Source: an uncultured Verrucomicrobiota bacterium
Lineage (GTDB): Bacteria; Verrucomicrobiota; Kiritimatiellia; SS1-B-03-39; UBA6053
NCBI GenBank assembly: GCA_937127435.1
Contig: CAKZLZ010000059.1
Coordinates: forward strand, 1 to 37,082
Reading direction: 5' to 3'
DNA: 37,082 nt
The notes under the pieces are model-generated. The model ran no database searches. It was not told the DNA's origin and worked only from the letters and a program-made list of their open reading frames with translations. The position numbers were made by a program, and so were the translations under genes. Each line of letters begins with the position of its first letter. Position 1 is the first letter of the stretch. This document shows, piece by piece, positions 18,486-27,809 of this stretch.

Positions 18486-18755
18486 CTATCCCACAACTTT
18501 CCAGATTTCTGTCGCCACCCATCCCAGACTCAGCCCCAAAACAATCATGGATGCACATCCGCCGCTGCTCCCTTTGGCATATTTTTCCGGATCCTGCGCC
18601 ATCAGAGTTTTGTGTAACGCTTCAACCCCCTCTTTGGCCTCTTTAAGTCCTTGGCCGGTTGCGGAACGGTAATATTTGATGGCTTCAATTTTACGTCCGG
18701 ACGCCAGCGCCTCGGAAATTTTTTGGGACTGTTCGGTGGTCAGTTGTTCATTCAT
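18486..18755 (-). CDS. Small L7/L12 C-terminal-domain-like membrane protein
   Basis: An 89-residue protein if started at ATG 18755; the longer frame uses TTG. The middle matches the ribosomal L7/L12 C-terminal fold (ISEALASGRKIEAIKYYRSATGQGLKEAKEGVEALH), which is found in many stand-alone small proteins outside the ribosome. The C-terminal end is a single hydrophobic segment (ASMIVLGLSLGWVATEIWKVV), so it is probably a membrane-tethered regulator or adaptor. It precedes the cyclophilin gene by 13 bp. No close functional assignment. Divergent from the pseudopilin-like gene (52 bp apart). Confidence 0.7.
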   Translation of the reverse strand: MNEQLTTEQSQKISEALASGRKIEAIKYYRSATGQGLKEAKEGVEALHKTLMAQDPEKYAKGSSGGCASMIVLGLSLGWVATEIWKVVG

Positions 18756-18807
18756 ATGTTTTTCATAACCATTCGACTTCAAAAAAACAATAGATTATAT
18801 TTCGTTC

Positions 18808-19248
18808 ATGAGCAAAGGATTCAACCGTGCCATAGGAGCAATACTCGTTGGAACCGTCATTATCATTACGGTCCCCGGCATCACATATCGGACACCGGGA
18901 AAGGGTCGGGAAATGAAAGCCCGGACAATCGCCCGAAATATTTCGGTCGCGATTCAGTTCTACACCCTCGAATACAACGGAAGACCTCCTCCCTCTTCCG
19001 AAAACGGCAATGCCGCAACCATCGGAGCACTGATGGGAGCCAATCCCAAGCAGATCATTTTTCTCGAGTCAGATGAACCTTTAGGAAGCGGTGGAGATTA
19101 TTTGGATCCCTGGGGCCAACCTTTTCAGGTCACCTTCGATGAGAGCGGAATCACCGTCCGCTCCTTTGGAAAGAACAAACAGGATGACCAGGGTGAAAAG
19201 GATGATGTGGTGGTAATGACCCCGTTCAAACGTCCGGGCACTCCTTAA
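18808..19248 (+). CDS. GspG-like pseudopilin-related protein
   Basis: A 146-residue protein with an N-terminal hydrophobic helix (AIGAILVGTVIIITVPGIT), then REMKARTIARNISVAIQFYTLEYNGRPP, and a typical pseudopilin tail motif YLDPWGQPFQVTFDE. This is the layout of type II secretion major pseudopilins, where the DPWG-x-P motif is conserved. The usual G-F-T-L-x-E processing site is missing: only a Gly-Phe (KGFNRAI) precedes the helix, without the conserved Glu at +5. It may be a non-processed relative or use a divergent peptidase. No other type II secretion genes are adjacent. Confidence 0.65.
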   Translation: MSKGFNRAIGAILVGTVIIITVPGITYRTPGKGREMKARTIARNISVAIQFYTLEYNGRPPPSSENGNAATIGALMGANPKQIIFLESDEPLGSGGDYLDPWGQPFQVTFDESGITVRSFGKNKQDDQGEKDDVVVMTPFKRPGTP

Positions 19249-19306
19249 AAGGGGCAAAACAAGCAGATCTACCGGAGCGCGGGCCCTGCTCCACACGAAT
19301 TTGAGC

Positions 19307-20176
19307 TTAGAGAAAAAACCGGACCATCAGCTCGAAAGGTTTCAGGATCAGATACATCAGGTCGGCCGCCCACCGGGAACGGATCCGCCTGGCAATCACC
19401 GGCCCCACCCGGTTGTACATCCAGCGGAAAACCTTGTGGCTTCTTGGAGACTTGCGGGCCCAGACTCTCTCAAATGCCCAAAAGGTTTGTAATTGTGCAT
19501 TGGCTTCAAAAGGGGCACCCCGACGCTGAATTTGGGTGAAAGGTCCCACCAAATTTGCATGCCCGCGCTGGGCCGCCGTCACCACAAAGCAATCCGGAGA
19601 AACCTCAGGCAGGTCAAGATACTTCTTTTTGCTCAGGTATACACTGGCAATCCAAAAGGGAAGAGAGCCGATAAATGTCAAATACATGGCTTTGAGTGAC
19701 GGTAACGGACGCGTCAAAACCAAAAGCCAGGCCCAGCCCGTGATAAAGAGAGGAATCAGCATAAGGTATGGCAACTCGAATCCTGCAAGGATGATCACAA
19801 AATAACCAAACACGCAACAAACGGTTCCAGTCACCGCCCCCACCAAAATCCCCAAATCCACCCATATACGGGGTTTTTCAACCGGTTTTACGATTTGCTT
19901 TACATAAAAAGCGACAAAAGCCCACAGCACCAAAGGGGTTAACAGCAATTTACCTACATGAAAACAATCCACCCAACCGTAATCGCATCCCCCTTTCCAG
20001 TCGGGTACTAACAAAGCACTCAGATAATATCCCCACAAGGGAAGCACCACTCCGAACAACGCCGTAAGAAAGGCCCTAAAGTATCGCCCCCAGGAGAATC
20101 CTTTTCGAATCGCAGGCAACGCCAAAAGAAGGGGCGGCAGACCTAACGTTAAAAACCAAAACCAGAATGCTGTCAT
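19307..20176 (-). CDS. Multi-pass membrane protein with CFI-box-like C-terminus
   Basis: A 289-residue protein. ATG 20176 is chosen because AGGA sits about 9 nt upstream; the frame continues to a TTG. Residues 1-185 contain about six membrane segments. The cytosolic or outer C-terminus begins DCFVVTAAQRGHANLVG and continues to FWAFERVWARKSPRSHKVFRWMYNRVGPVIARRI. This resembles the CFI-box C-terminal domain (CFIATAA, RFRD, YY-x-SP-IA), whose role is unknown, and may belong to the DUF6688-like group. No signal of enzymatic function is seen. It is convergent with the pseudopilin gene. Confidence 0.6.
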   Translation of the reverse strand: MTAFWFWFLTLGLPPLLLALPAIRKGFSWGRYFRAFLTALFGVVLPLWGYYLSALLVPDWKGGCDYGWVDCFHVGKLLLTPLVLWAFVAFYVKQIVKPVEKPRIWVDLGILVGAVTGTVCCVFGYFVIILAGFELPYLMLIPLFITGWAWLLVLTRPLPSLKAMYLTFIGSLPFWIASVYLSKKKYLDLPEVSPDCFVVTAAQRGHANLVGPFTQIQRRGAPFEANAQLQTFWAFERVWARKSPRSHKVFRWMYNRVGPVIARRIRSRWAADLMYLILKPFELMVRFFL

Positions 20177-20288
20177 CGTGAATATCCTAAGGGACATTCC
20201 CCACTTTTTCAATTCTCATTATAGAAAGCCACCATTGTGGTTGATGATTTTGAAATTTTTAAGTGAAGAACCCTCTTGGGTACCAAGC

Positions 20289-20312
20289 GGGGCGCATCCC
20301 TGAATCGGTGTA
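20289..20312 (+). repeat. GGGCGCATC short repeat, copy 2
   Basis: GGGGCGCATCCCTGAATCGG then TGTA. It faces copy 3 (20658-20681) as an imperfect inverted repeat across MITE-like copy 3. Confidence 0.5.
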
Positions 20313-20376
20313 GGTTCTTCTATACCCCAAGGCACGCATCCAATGTATTGAACCACGGAGAACACGAAGGTGCACG

Positions 20377-20407
20377 CCTGCCCGAGCTGTCGCTCGCGAC
20401 GGCCAGG
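20377..20407 (-). repeat. Short hairpin repeat, copy B
   Basis: The reverse complement is identical over 31 bases to copy A at 4897-4927, 15 kb away. It is nested in the left half of MITE-like copy 3. Confidence 0.7.
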
Positions 20408-20462
20408 GGAGCCAGCATGACGGCGGTTGGGTTCGACGAGCCCCGAAGATACCCCGATTGCC

Positions 20463-20491
20463 CCTGGCCGCCGGGGCGACTTTCGGGCAGG
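20463..20491 (+). repeat. Short hairpin repeat, copy C (variant loop)
   Basis: Arms CCTGGCCG and CGGGCAGG are conserved; the 13-nt interior differs from copies A and B. Confidence 0.55.
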
Positions 20492-20657
20492 CGAACCCCA
20501 TCCGGTTACCTTCCGCATTTTGGTGGCTGAATGGAGGGAGATGCCGCAATTGCGGGGGGTGGGCTTTCGGGGGCTCGCGGCATTCCCTCCCCGGTCGACA
20601 AGCCTCCGCGTCCCTCCGTGTTCTCCAGCGAGCTTGCGAGCGGGTGGTGAAAAATAT

Positions 20658-20681
20658 TACACCAATTCTGGGATGCGCCCT
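20658..20681 (-). repeat. GGGCGCATC short repeat, copy 3
   Basis: On the minus strand it reads AGGGCGCATCCCAGAATTGG then TGTA, about 80% like copies 1 and 2. Confidence 0.5.
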
Positions 20682-20735
20682 ACCAAGCGTTGGGCTTGCC
20701 CCAGCGCTTGGGGGAAAATGGGGAAAGTCATCCAA

Positions 20736-21284
20736 TTAGGCTTTCCACTCCAAAACATACACATCGTGGGCGGCGCCATCGATGAAAAATGCGGCGTTTT
20801 CTCTACCGGTGATGGAAAATCCGCAGCGCTGATAGAGTCGGAGCGCAGGTTCATTGTGAACTTCCACGTTCATAAAACACTGCTGAAGCCCCCAGCGGAC
20901 GTCGATTTTCTGACGCGAAGCAATCACCAAGGCCTCGCCCATCCCTTGCCCCCGGAATTCGCGCTCGATAAAAGTGCTATAAATCAGCCCCATTTTTTCC
21001 CTGCGCAACTTCCGCACCCGAATCCCGGACAATCCCGCCAGTGCCCCTCCCCGCCAATATCCTAAATAAGCCGCTTGGCCAAAATCCCGATAACGGGTGA
21101 GTTGCCGGCGGTAGTCTCCGACCTTCCGTTTTAATTCCACACTGCAGGGCGTCCCGAAATATACCGCACACTCCCGAATCGCATGATGCCGCAATTGCAT
21201 CAGTGACCGGGCATCGTCCGGCTCCAAAAAGCGGATTTCTGAAGGTGAAATATCTTTTGGTATAGGATTTAACATTTCAGTCAT
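20736..21284 (-). CDS. GNAT-family N-acetyltransferase
   Basis: About 182 residues from ATG 21284; the start is uncertain because no candidate has a good ribosome site and the frame continues to 21341. The GNAT domain begins EIRFLEPDDARSLMQLR. The acetyl-CoA pyrophosphate loop is FIEREFRGQGMGEALV (R-G-Q-G-M-G), and the C-terminal motif is NVEVHNEPALRLYQRCGFSITGRE. This is the pattern of RimI/small-molecule acetyltransferases; the acceptor is unknown. It is divergent from gltB. Confidence 0.82.
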   Translation of the reverse strand: MTEMLNPIPKDISPSEIRFLEPDDARSLMQLRHHAIRECAVYFGTPCSVELKRKVGDYRRQLTRYRDFGQAAYLGYWRGGALAGLSGIRVRKLRREKMGLIYSTFIEREFRGQGMGEALVIASRQKIDVRWGLQQCFMNVEVHNEPALRLYQRCGFSITGRENAAFFIDGAAHDVYVLEWKA

Positions 21285-21324
21285 AGGAAAAAACGTAAAT
21301 AGGCCCCATTTCGGGGGGTAACGC

Positions 21325-21338
21325 ATACAAATTTGTAT
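21325..21338. promoter_or_regulatory. Perfect 14-bp palindrome in the GNAT/gltB divergent region
   Basis: ATACAAATTTGTAT is exactly self-complementary and lies between the GNAT start and gltB. It is a plausible operator for a dimeric regulator. It falls inside the longest possible GNAT frame, which supports using the shorter start. Confidence 0.35.
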
Positions 21339-21341
21339 CAA

Positions 21342-21512
21342 TTATGCTTTCAGACATCGAAGCTGACAAATTTTGACTTGTTCTAAATATATAGTGTGTG
21401 TAGGAAAGTAAGCCATTTTGTATCCGCTTCGAGACGAGGCCCCGCGGGACCTTTCAGAAGTATTTCTTATCAAACGCTTTGTTAAAAGCAAAATTTGCCA
21501 AGAGAAAAATTT
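21342..21512 (+). promoter_or_regulatory. gltB upstream leader
   Basis: The 171 bp before gltB contains an AT-rich block (TTGACTTGTTCTAAATATAT near 21372-21395), which may hold the promoter, though no well-spaced -35/-10 pair stands out. The near-palindrome AGGCCCCGCGGGACCT lies at 21437-21452. I recognise no riboswitch. Confidence 0.3.
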
Positions 21513-24500
21513 ATGTCTAACCTAGATCAGTACCGACCAGCCAACTATCCGCCCTCACAGGGACTCTACTCTCCGGATCAGGAGAAGGACGCCTGTGGAG
21601 TAGGCTTTATCTGTAACATGAATGGGAAACAGTCCCATGACATTATCCATCAGGCGATGGAAATTCTGGTGCGCCTGACCCATCGGGGTGCGGAATCCGC
21701 AGATAACCGTACCGGTGACGGTGCCGGGGTTCTGTTGCAGACGCCGGACAAATTTTTCCGTCGCGTTTGTGCCGAACAGGGAACCGAACTTCCCCCGAAA
21801 GGAAAATATGCGACCGGATTGGTGTTTTTACCCAAAGATGAAACCCAGCGCAAACTGATCAAAGAACGCTTTGAATCGGAAATCGCGGAAAACAATCAGA
21901 AATTCCTCTGCTGGCGCAAAGTGCCGGTCAATGTGGATGTGCTGGGTGAATTGGCCGCCGCTTCCGAGCCGGAAATGGAACAGGTCTTCATCGGCATGGG
22001 CGAAGGCGTCAACGATGCCCGTTCTTTCGAACGTGAACTTTACATTATCCGGAAAGGCGTCGAAAAATACGTCGTCGAAACCGCAGAAATTTCGGACAAG
22101 CAGACTTTTTATGTTCCCTCCCTCTCTTCTCGGATCATGATCTACAAAGGTCTGTTGAAGCCGGAAGATTTTGAAGCGTATTATACCGACTTGCTCGACA
22201 AAGACGTGGAAACCAGTCTGGCGCTCGTGCATCAGCGCTTCTCCACCAACACCTTCCCCGCTTGGCGTTTGGCCCAGCCCTTCCGTTTGCTCTGTCATAA
22301 CGGAGAAATCAATACCGTCCGTGGAAATGCCAACTGGATGAATGCCCGTCAGGGTCAGTTCCAGAGCGAAATCTTCGGCGACCGTATCGACAAGCTGGCT
22401 CCGATTTGCATCCCGGGCAATTCCGACTCCGCCACCTTGGACAACACCCTCGAATTGTTGTACCACACCGGCCGCGATCTCCCGAAAGCGATGATGATGA
22501 TGGTGCCGGAAGCCTGGCAGAATCACATGACCATGTCGGACGAAAAGAAAGCCTTCTACGAATACAACTCCTGCATGATGGAGCCCTGGGACGGTCCGGC
22601 CCTGATGCCTTTCTCCGATGGTACCTTTGTCGGCGCGATTCTTGACCGGAACGGTTTACGCCCCGCACGCTATCTCGTCACTTCCGACGACCAGGTGGTG
22701 ATGGCCTCCGAAACCGGTGTGGTCGATATCGACCCGGCCAAGATTGTCAAAAAAGGCCGTTTAGAGCCGGGACGTATGTTCCTGATCAATCTGGAAGAAG
22801 GCCGCATCGTCGAAGATGGCGAAATCAAAGGCGCTCTCACCACCAGCAAACCCTACCGTCAGTGGTTGGACGAGAACATGGTGAACATTCACGAGTTGCC
22901 TTCCGCTCCTTATGAAGATCCCTTCGTGGGCGAAAAACTGATCAATCAGCAGCAGCTCTTTGGCTACAGCCTGGAAGATTTGCGTATTGTCATGAAACCC
23001 ATGCTCGAAAAGGGCATCGAAGCCCTCGGCTCCATGGGCGTAGACATTCCGCTGGCGGTATTGAGCGATAAACCCCATCCGCTCTATAACTATTTCCGTC
23101 AACTCTTTGCCCAGGTGACCAATCCGCCTTTGGATGGTATCCGCGAAGAAATCGTCACCTCACTGGTGACCAACATCGGAATGGAACGGGACCTGTTTAA
23201 AGAAACGCCGCAACACGCGGCCATGCTCAAACTGGAACAGCCGGTCCTGACCGACAGCCGTTTGGCCCGCATTCTGGCTTCTACCAATCCTGCCGTGCAG
23301 GCCGTGCGTATTCCCATCCTCTTCGAGGGCGGAAAAGGGGACGACCTGGATGCGGCTCTACAAGCCATTTGCAAAAAAGCCTCCGAAGCGATTGTCGACG
23401 GCAAAACGATTTTAGTCCTCTCCGATCGGGGAGCCGGCAAAGAAAAACTGCCGGTTCCGGCCTTGCTGGCTACCGCCGCCGTTCACCATCATTTGATTCG
23501 TGAAGGAACCCGTACCCGGGTCGGTCTGGTAGTGGAAACCGCGGAAGCCCGCGAAGTGCAGCACTTCACCTGCCTCCTCGGCTATGGTGCCGGTGCGATT
23601 AATCCTTATTTGGCTTTGGCCACCGTAAGGGACATCGCAGCCAAAGATGAAGAATTGAATCCTGAAAAAGCGATTCAGAACTACATCAAAGCCCTGAACA
23701 AAGGCATTCTCAAAGTCATGTCCAAGATCGGCATTTCCACCCTGCATTCTTACCGCGGGGCTCAAATTTACGAATGCGTGGGTTTGAAACAGGAAATTGT
23801 GGATAAATATTTTGTGGGCACCCCCACCCGCATCGAAGGTGCGGACATGGATGCCCTCGCCCTCGATATTCATAAGCGCCATCATCGCGCCTTCCCGGAT
23901 ATTCATGTTCCCGAGAACCTGGATCTGGATGTGGGCGGCATGTACCAGTGGCGCCGGCGCGGTGAACGTCATTTGATTTCCCCCATGCTGGTGGCAACCC
24001 TCCAGAAATCCACCAAGATCAAAGATCAGAAGGGATATCGCGAGTATGCCAAAATGGTGAACGAGCAGAGTAAAAAACTCTGTACTCTGCGTGGTCTCAT
24101 GGAGTTTGACACCTCCGCCCGTCAGCCGGTTCCGCTTGAGGAAGTAGAGCCCTGGACCGAGATTGTGAAGCGCTTCAAAACCGGAGCCATGTCTTACGGT
24201 TCCATTAGCCGTGAAGCACACGAAACCCTGGCCATCGCCATGAACCGCATGGGCGCAAAGTCCAACTCCGGTGAAGGGGGCGAAGAGGAACACCGTTACA
24301 AACTGGATGCCAACGGCGACAGTCGCTGTTCCGCCATTAAACAGGTGGCTTCCGGACGTTTCGGGGTGACCAGCTACTACCTGACCCAGAGCAAAGAAAT
24401 TCAGATCAAAATGGCCCAGGGTGCGAAACCCGGTGAAGGCGGACAGCTGCCCGGTCTCAAAGTGAACCAAACCATTGCCAAGGCCCGTTTCAGTACGCCT

Positions 24501-26105
24501 TACGTCGGCTTGGTATCTCCCCCGCCCCACCATGATATTTATTCCATTGAGGATTTGGCCCAGCTGATCCACGACCTGAAAAACGCCAACAAATTTGCCC
24601 GCATCAATGTGAAGCTGGTATCTGAAGTCGGTGTGGGTGTGGTCGCAGCCGGGGTTGCCAAAGGCAAAGCCGACGTGGTGTTGATCAGCGGTTATGATGG
24701 CGGTACCGGGGCTTCCCCCGAAACCTCCCTCAAACATTGCGGACTGCCTTGGGAACTCGGATTGTCCGAAGCCCATCAGACCCTGTTGCTGAACAATCTG
24801 CGCAGCCGGATCACCGTCGAATGTGATGGAAAACTGATGACCGGACGTGACGTGGCCATTGCCTGTCTGCTCGGCGCCGAAGAATTCGGTTTCAGTACCG
24901 CACCGCTGATGGTGATGGGTTGTATCATGATGCGCGTCTGCCATCTGAACACCTGCCCCGTCGGAATTGCCACTCAGAATCCCGAGCTTCGCAAGAAGTT
25001 TAAAGGAACCCCTGATGACGTCATCACCTTCTTCCACTTGGTGGCGGAAGAGTTACGTGAAATCATGGCTTCTCTCGGATTCCGTTCCCTGGATGAAATG
25101 GTCGGTCACAGCGATGTCCTGAAAATGGGCAAAGCCATCGAGCATTACAAATCCCGCGGATTGGACTTCAGTAAAATTCTGTACAAACCCGAAGTGTCAG
25201 CCGACACCCCCATGCGCAAAATGATTCCTCAGGATCACGGACTCGATATCGCTCTCGATAACGAACTGATCCGGAAATGTGAAAGCGCTTTGGAACAGGC
25301 GGAACCCATCCACTTCCAACAGAAAATTAATAACGTAAACCGGACCTGCGGCACCATGCTCTCCGCGGAGATCAGTCGGAAATATGGTGAAGCCGGTCTG
25401 CCGGACAACACCATCAAAATCGACTTTGACGGCCACGCCGGACAGAGCTTCGGCGCCTTCCTGGTCAAAGGCGTACAGTTCCATCTCTCCGGAGATGCCA
25501 ACGATTACTTTGGCAAAGGTCTCAGTGGCGGACGTCTGATTGTGCAACCACAAAAAGAATCCCCTTTCAAGGCGGAGAAAAACGTGATCATCGGCAATGT
25601 GGCCCTCTTCGGTGCCACCAGCGGTGAAGCCTACATTCGGGGCATGGGCGGCGAACGTTTCGCGGTCCGTAACTCCGGCGCCCGTGCGGTTGTCGAAGGC
25701 GTGGGTGACCACGGCTGCGAATATATGACCGGTGGATGTGTGGTGGTGATCGGAAATACCGGACGCAACTTTGCGGCCGGGATGAGTGGTGGAATTGCGT
25801 ACGTGCTTGATGAAGCCGGCGATTTCAGCGAACACCGTTGTAACCACGAACTGGTAGACCTCGAAGACATGGTGGATCCCGAAGATGTAAATACCCTCCG
25901 CAGTATGCTGGAGACCCATCAACGGAAAACCCAGTCCGCAGTCGCAACCAAGATTCTGGATGACTGGGAAGAATTCCTGCCCAAGTTTATCAAAGTCATG
26001 CCCCGCGATTACAAACTCGCGTTGGAACGTCTGGCACGGGAACGTGAAGTCGAGCAGCAGCAGCTGCAGGAAACGTCCGAGGCCTTGAACTCCAATCAGA
26101 ACTAA
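21513..26105 (+). CDS. gltB: Glutamate synthase large subunit
   Basis: A 1530-residue large subunit of NADPH-type glutamate synthase. It makes two glutamates from glutamine and 2-oxoglutarate with GltD. ATG 21513 is chosen. A propeptide of 27 residues precedes the nucleophile Cys28 ([10 protein letters not shown]). Glutaminase domain 28 to about 430; central domain about 470-770; FMN synthase domain about 830-1200 with [17 protein letters not shown] and [11 protein letters not shown]; Cys1137, Cys1143 and Cys1148 ([12 protein letters not shown]) bind the 3Fe-4S cluster; C-terminal GXGXG beta-helix ([20 protein letters not shown]). Full length and intact. gltD follows 18 bp later. Confidence 0.98.
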   Translation: MSNLDQYRPANYPPSQGLYSPDQEKDACGVGFICNMNGKQSHDIIHQAMEILVRLTHRGAESADNRTGDGAGVLLQTPDKFFRRVCAEQGTELPPKGKYATGLVFLPKDETQRKLIKERFESEIAENNQKFLCWRKVPVNVDVLGELAAASEPEMEQVFIGMGEGVNDARSFERELYIIRKGVEKYVVETAEISDKQTFYVPSLSSRIMIYKGLLKPEDFEAYYTDLLDKDVETSLALVHQRFSTNTFPAWRLAQPFRLLCHNGEINTVRGNANWMNARQGQFQSEIFGDRIDKLAPICIPGNSDSATLDNTLELLYHTGRDLPKAMMMMVPEAWQNHMTMSDEKKAFYEYNSCMMEPWDGPALMPFSDGTFVGAILDRNGLRPARYLVTSDDQVVMASETGVVDIDPAKIVKKGRLEPGRMFLINLEEGRIVEDGEIKGALTTSKPYRQWLDENMVNIHELPSAPYEDPFVGEKLINQQQLFGYSLEDLRIVMKPMLEKGIEALGSMGVDIPLAVLSDKPHPLYNYFRQLFAQVTNPPLDGIREEIVTSLVTNIGMERDLFKETPQHAAMLKLEQPVLTDSRLARILASTNPAVQAVRIPILFEGGKGDDLDAALQAICKKASEAIVDGKTILVLSDRGAGKEKLPVPALLATAAVHHHLIREGTRTRVGLVVETAEAREVQHFTCLLGYGAGAINPYLALATVRDIAAKDEELNPEKAIQNYIKALNKGILKVMSKIGISTLHSYRGAQIYECVGLKQEIVDKYFVGTPTRIEGADMDALALDIHKRHHRAFPDIHVPENLDLDVGGMYQWRRRGERHLISPMLVATLQKSTKIKDQKGYREYAKMVNEQSKKLCTLRGLMEFDTSARQPVPLEEVEPWTEIVKRFKTGAMSYGSISREAHETLAIAMNRMGAKSNSGEGGEEEHRYKLDANGDSRCSAIKQVASGRFGVTSYYLTQSKEIQIKMAQGAKPGEGGQLPGLKVNQTIAKARFSTPYVGLVSPPPHHDIYSIEDLAQLIHDLKNANKFARINVKLVSEVGVGVVAAGVAKGKADVVLISGYDGGTGASPETSLKHCGLPWELGLSEAHQTLLLNNLRSRITVECDGKLMTGRDVAIACLLGAEEFGFSTAPLMVMGCIMMRVCHLNTCPVGIATQNPELRKKFKGTPDDVITFFHLVAEELREIMASLGFRSLDEMVGHSDVLKMGKAIEHYKSRGLDFSKILYKPEVSADTPMRKMIPQDHGLDIALDNELIRKCESALEQAEPIHFQQKINNVNRTCGTMLSAEISRKYGEAGLPDNTIKIDFDGHAGQSFGAFLVKGVQFHLSGDANDYFGKGLSGGRLIVQPQKESPFKAEKNVIIGNVALFGATSGEAYIRGMGGERFAVRNSGARAVVEGVGDHGCEYMTGGCVVVIGNTGRNFAAGMSGGIAYVLDEAGDFSEHRCNHELVDLEDMVDPEDVNTLRSMLETHQRKTQSAVATKILDDWEEFLPKFIKVMPRDYKLALERLAREREVEQQQLQETSEALNSNQN

Positions 26106-26123
26106 CCTTTAGAGAATAGCGTT

Positions 26124-27608
26124 ATGGGAAAAATTACCGGATTCATGGAGTTCAACCGAGAACTCCCCACAAAACGAAAAGTCGAAGAACGGATCAAGGA
26201 CTACAAGGAATTGTATCTCCCTGTTCCAGAAGAAAAGAAACAGGAACAGGCAGCCCGCTGCATGAACTGTGGAATTCCCTTCTGTCACACCGGTTGCCCG
26301 CTGGGGAACCTGATCCCGGATTGGAACGATTTGGTCTACAATGGCAACTGGAAAGGAGCGCTCGCTCAACTCCACGCCACCAATAACTTCCCGGAATTCA
26401 CCGGACGCCTTTGCCCGGCCCCTTGCGAAGAGGCCTGCGTACTCGGCATCCACGAACCGGCCGTAACCATCGAAGAGATTGAAAAATCGATCGTGGAAAA
26501 AGGGTTTACCGAAGGCTGGATTAAACCCGAGCCTCCCGAAACCCGCAGCGGTAAAAAAGTTGCCGTGATCGGTTCCGGACCTTCCGGACTGGCCGCCGCC
26601 CAACAGCTGAACCGTGCCGGTCATCGGGTAACCGTTTACGAACGCGCCGACCGTATCGGCGGACTGCTCCGCTACGGCATCCCCCACTTCAAAATGGAAA
26701 AATGGGTGATCGACCGCCGGGTGGAAATCATGAAAGCTGAAGGCATCACCTTCAAAACCAAAGTCGCTGTGGGCACTGACATTACCAAAGAGGACCTTGA
26801 AAAAGAATTTGATGCGGTGGTGTTCTGCGGAGGCTCCACCAAATCCCGCGATTTGCCGATTGAAGGTCGTGAACTCGATGGCGTGGAATTCGCCATGGAA
26901 TTCCTGCCCCAATCCAATGCCCGGGTTGAAGGTGACGACATCATGGCCAAAGGAATTTGGGAAAAAGAAATTCTCGCGACCGGTAAAAACGTGATCGTGA
27001 TTGGCGGTGGAGACACCGGTTCAGACTGTATCGGCACCTCCATTCGTCAGGAATGTGCGTCCGTCGAAAACTTTGAGCTGATGCCCATGCCGCCGGTAGG
27101 GCGTCCGGAACATCAACCCTGGCCTTTCTGGCCGATGAAGTTCCGCACCAGCACCTCGCACGAAGAAGGCTGTGAACGTCACTACAGCATTTTGACCAAA
27201 CGCTTTGTCGGCGAAAACGGAAAGCTCACCGGACTCGAATCCGTGCAGATTGAAATGGAAATCCCCCCCGGTGGCGGACGTCCGGAAATCAAAGAACTGC
27301 CCGGCACCGAAAAAGTCTGGCCCTGTGAACTGGCTGTACTCGCCCTCGGATTTTTGGCTCCGGAAACCGATACCATCGTGGCCCAGTACGGTTGCGAACT
27401 CGATGCCCGCGGCAACGTGAAAGTCGGTGATGATTTTATGAGTTCCACGCCGGGATTCTTCGCAGCCGGCGATTGCCAGCGCGGTCAGTCCCTGATCGTA
27501 TGGTGCATCTCCGACGGACGCGAATGCGCCGCCTCGGTGGATGAATACCTCATGGGCAAACCCAGCGAACTTCCCCGCAAAATGGGACCTGAAATCCCAC
27601 GGGTGTAA
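26124..27608 (+). CDS. gltD: Glutamate synthase small subunit
   Basis: A 494-residue FAD/NADPH subunit that feeds electrons to GltB through 4Fe-4S clusters. N-terminal cysteines lie in RCMNCGIPFCHTGCPLGN (Cys46, 49, 54, 58) and LCPAPCEEACVLG (Cys97, 101, 105). FAD motif VAVIGSGPSGLAAA at about 147-159; NADPH motif VIVIGGGDTGSDC at about 290-302; the C-terminal FAD-binding segment is TPGFFAAGDCQRGQSLIVW. It is co-transcribed with gltB (18-bp gap) and followed by a strong terminator at 27693. Confidence 0.97.
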   Translation: MGKITGFMEFNRELPTKRKVEERIKDYKELYLPVPEEKKQEQAARCMNCGIPFCHTGCPLGNLIPDWNDLVYNGNWKGALAQLHATNNFPEFTGRLCPAPCEEACVLGIHEPAVTIEEIEKSIVEKGFTEGWIKPEPPETRSGKKVAVIGSGPSGLAAAQQLNRAGHRVTVYERADRIGGLLRYGIPHFKMEKWVIDRRVEIMKAEGITFKTKVAVGTDITKEDLEKEFDAVVFCGGSTKSRDLPIEGRELDGVEFAMEFLPQSNARVEGDDIMAKGIWEKEILATGKNVIVIGGGDTGSDCIGTSIRQECASVENFELMPMPPVGRPEHQPWPFWPMKFRTSTSHEEGCERHYSILTKRFVGENGKLTGLESVQIEMEIPPGGGRPEIKELPGTEKVWPCELAVLALGFLAPETDTIVAQYGCELDARGNVKVGDDFMSSTPGFFAAGDCQRGQSLIVWCISDGRECAASVDEYLMGKPSELPRKMGPEIPRV

Positions 27609-27620
27609 CACAGACATTCC

Positions 27621-27652
27621 CCTGGCCGTGGCTCGCGCCATGCGCGGGCAGG
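27621..27652 (+). repeat. Short hairpin repeat, copy D (variant loop)
   Basis: CCTGGCCG and CGGGCAGG arms with a 16-nt interior, 13 bp after the gltD stop codon. Confidence 0.55.
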
Positions 27653-27692
27653 CTGTCTGTGATCACAAGCGGCGAAGCCGCGCGTGCAACAG

Positions 27693-27722
27693 AATCCCTC
27701 CGCAACCCGGAGGGATTTTTTT
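27693..27722 (+). terminator. Rho-independent terminator of gltBD
   Basis: AATCCCTCCG (27693-27702), loop CAACC, CGGAGGGATT (27708-27717), then TTTTT. A perfect 10-bp stem with a T-run, 85 bp after the gltD stop. Confidence 0.9.
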
Positions 27723-27730
27723 ATGTCGAA

Positions 27731-27803
27731 GCGCGGGCAATCTTGCCCTAGCGGAAAATGGCTTGCTTGGGTTGTGGTTCCGCTAGGGCAAGAGTGCCCG
27801 CGC
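27731..27803. repeat. Inverted repeat (26-bp arms)
   Basis: Left arm 27731-27756 and right arm 27778-27803 are reverse complements at 25 of 26 bases (GCGCGGGCAA...CTAGCGGAA), with a 21-nt centre. It sits between the gltBD terminator and the convergent end of the UT-M23 gene, 6 bp from its stop. Confidence 0.65.
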
Positions 27804-27809
27804 TCCGGT

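Larger units (their letters stand above)
20351..20649. repeat. MITE-like element, copy 3
   Basis: A 299-bp relative of copies 1 and 2. The core hairpin (20533-20547 with 20577-20590) is in the same orientation as copy 1, and the shared block GAGCCCCG...CCCCGATTG lies before it. The left end reads AACCACGGAGAACACG rather than the full terminal repeat; the right end is CTCCAGCG...GCGGGTGGT with an insertion. Two hairpin repeats sit inside (20377-20407 and 20463-20491). Confidence 0.6.
20213..20735. other. 523-bp intergenic region composed of repeats
   Basis: Nearly the whole space between the membrane-protein gene and the GNAT gene is repeat: GGGCGCATC copies at 20289 and 20658 in opposite orientation, enclosing MITE-like copy 3, which itself contains two G-G-mismatch hairpins. 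Open frames through it have no protein-like character. Confidence 0.55.

Noticed and set aside
21342..21512. Riboswitch before gltB
   Set aside because: Only short dyads were seen; no recognised riboswitch consensus.
23412..25037. 541-residue antisense ORF inside gltB
   Set aside because: Shadow of the gltB reading frame; rich in His and Gly from codon complement, no family features.
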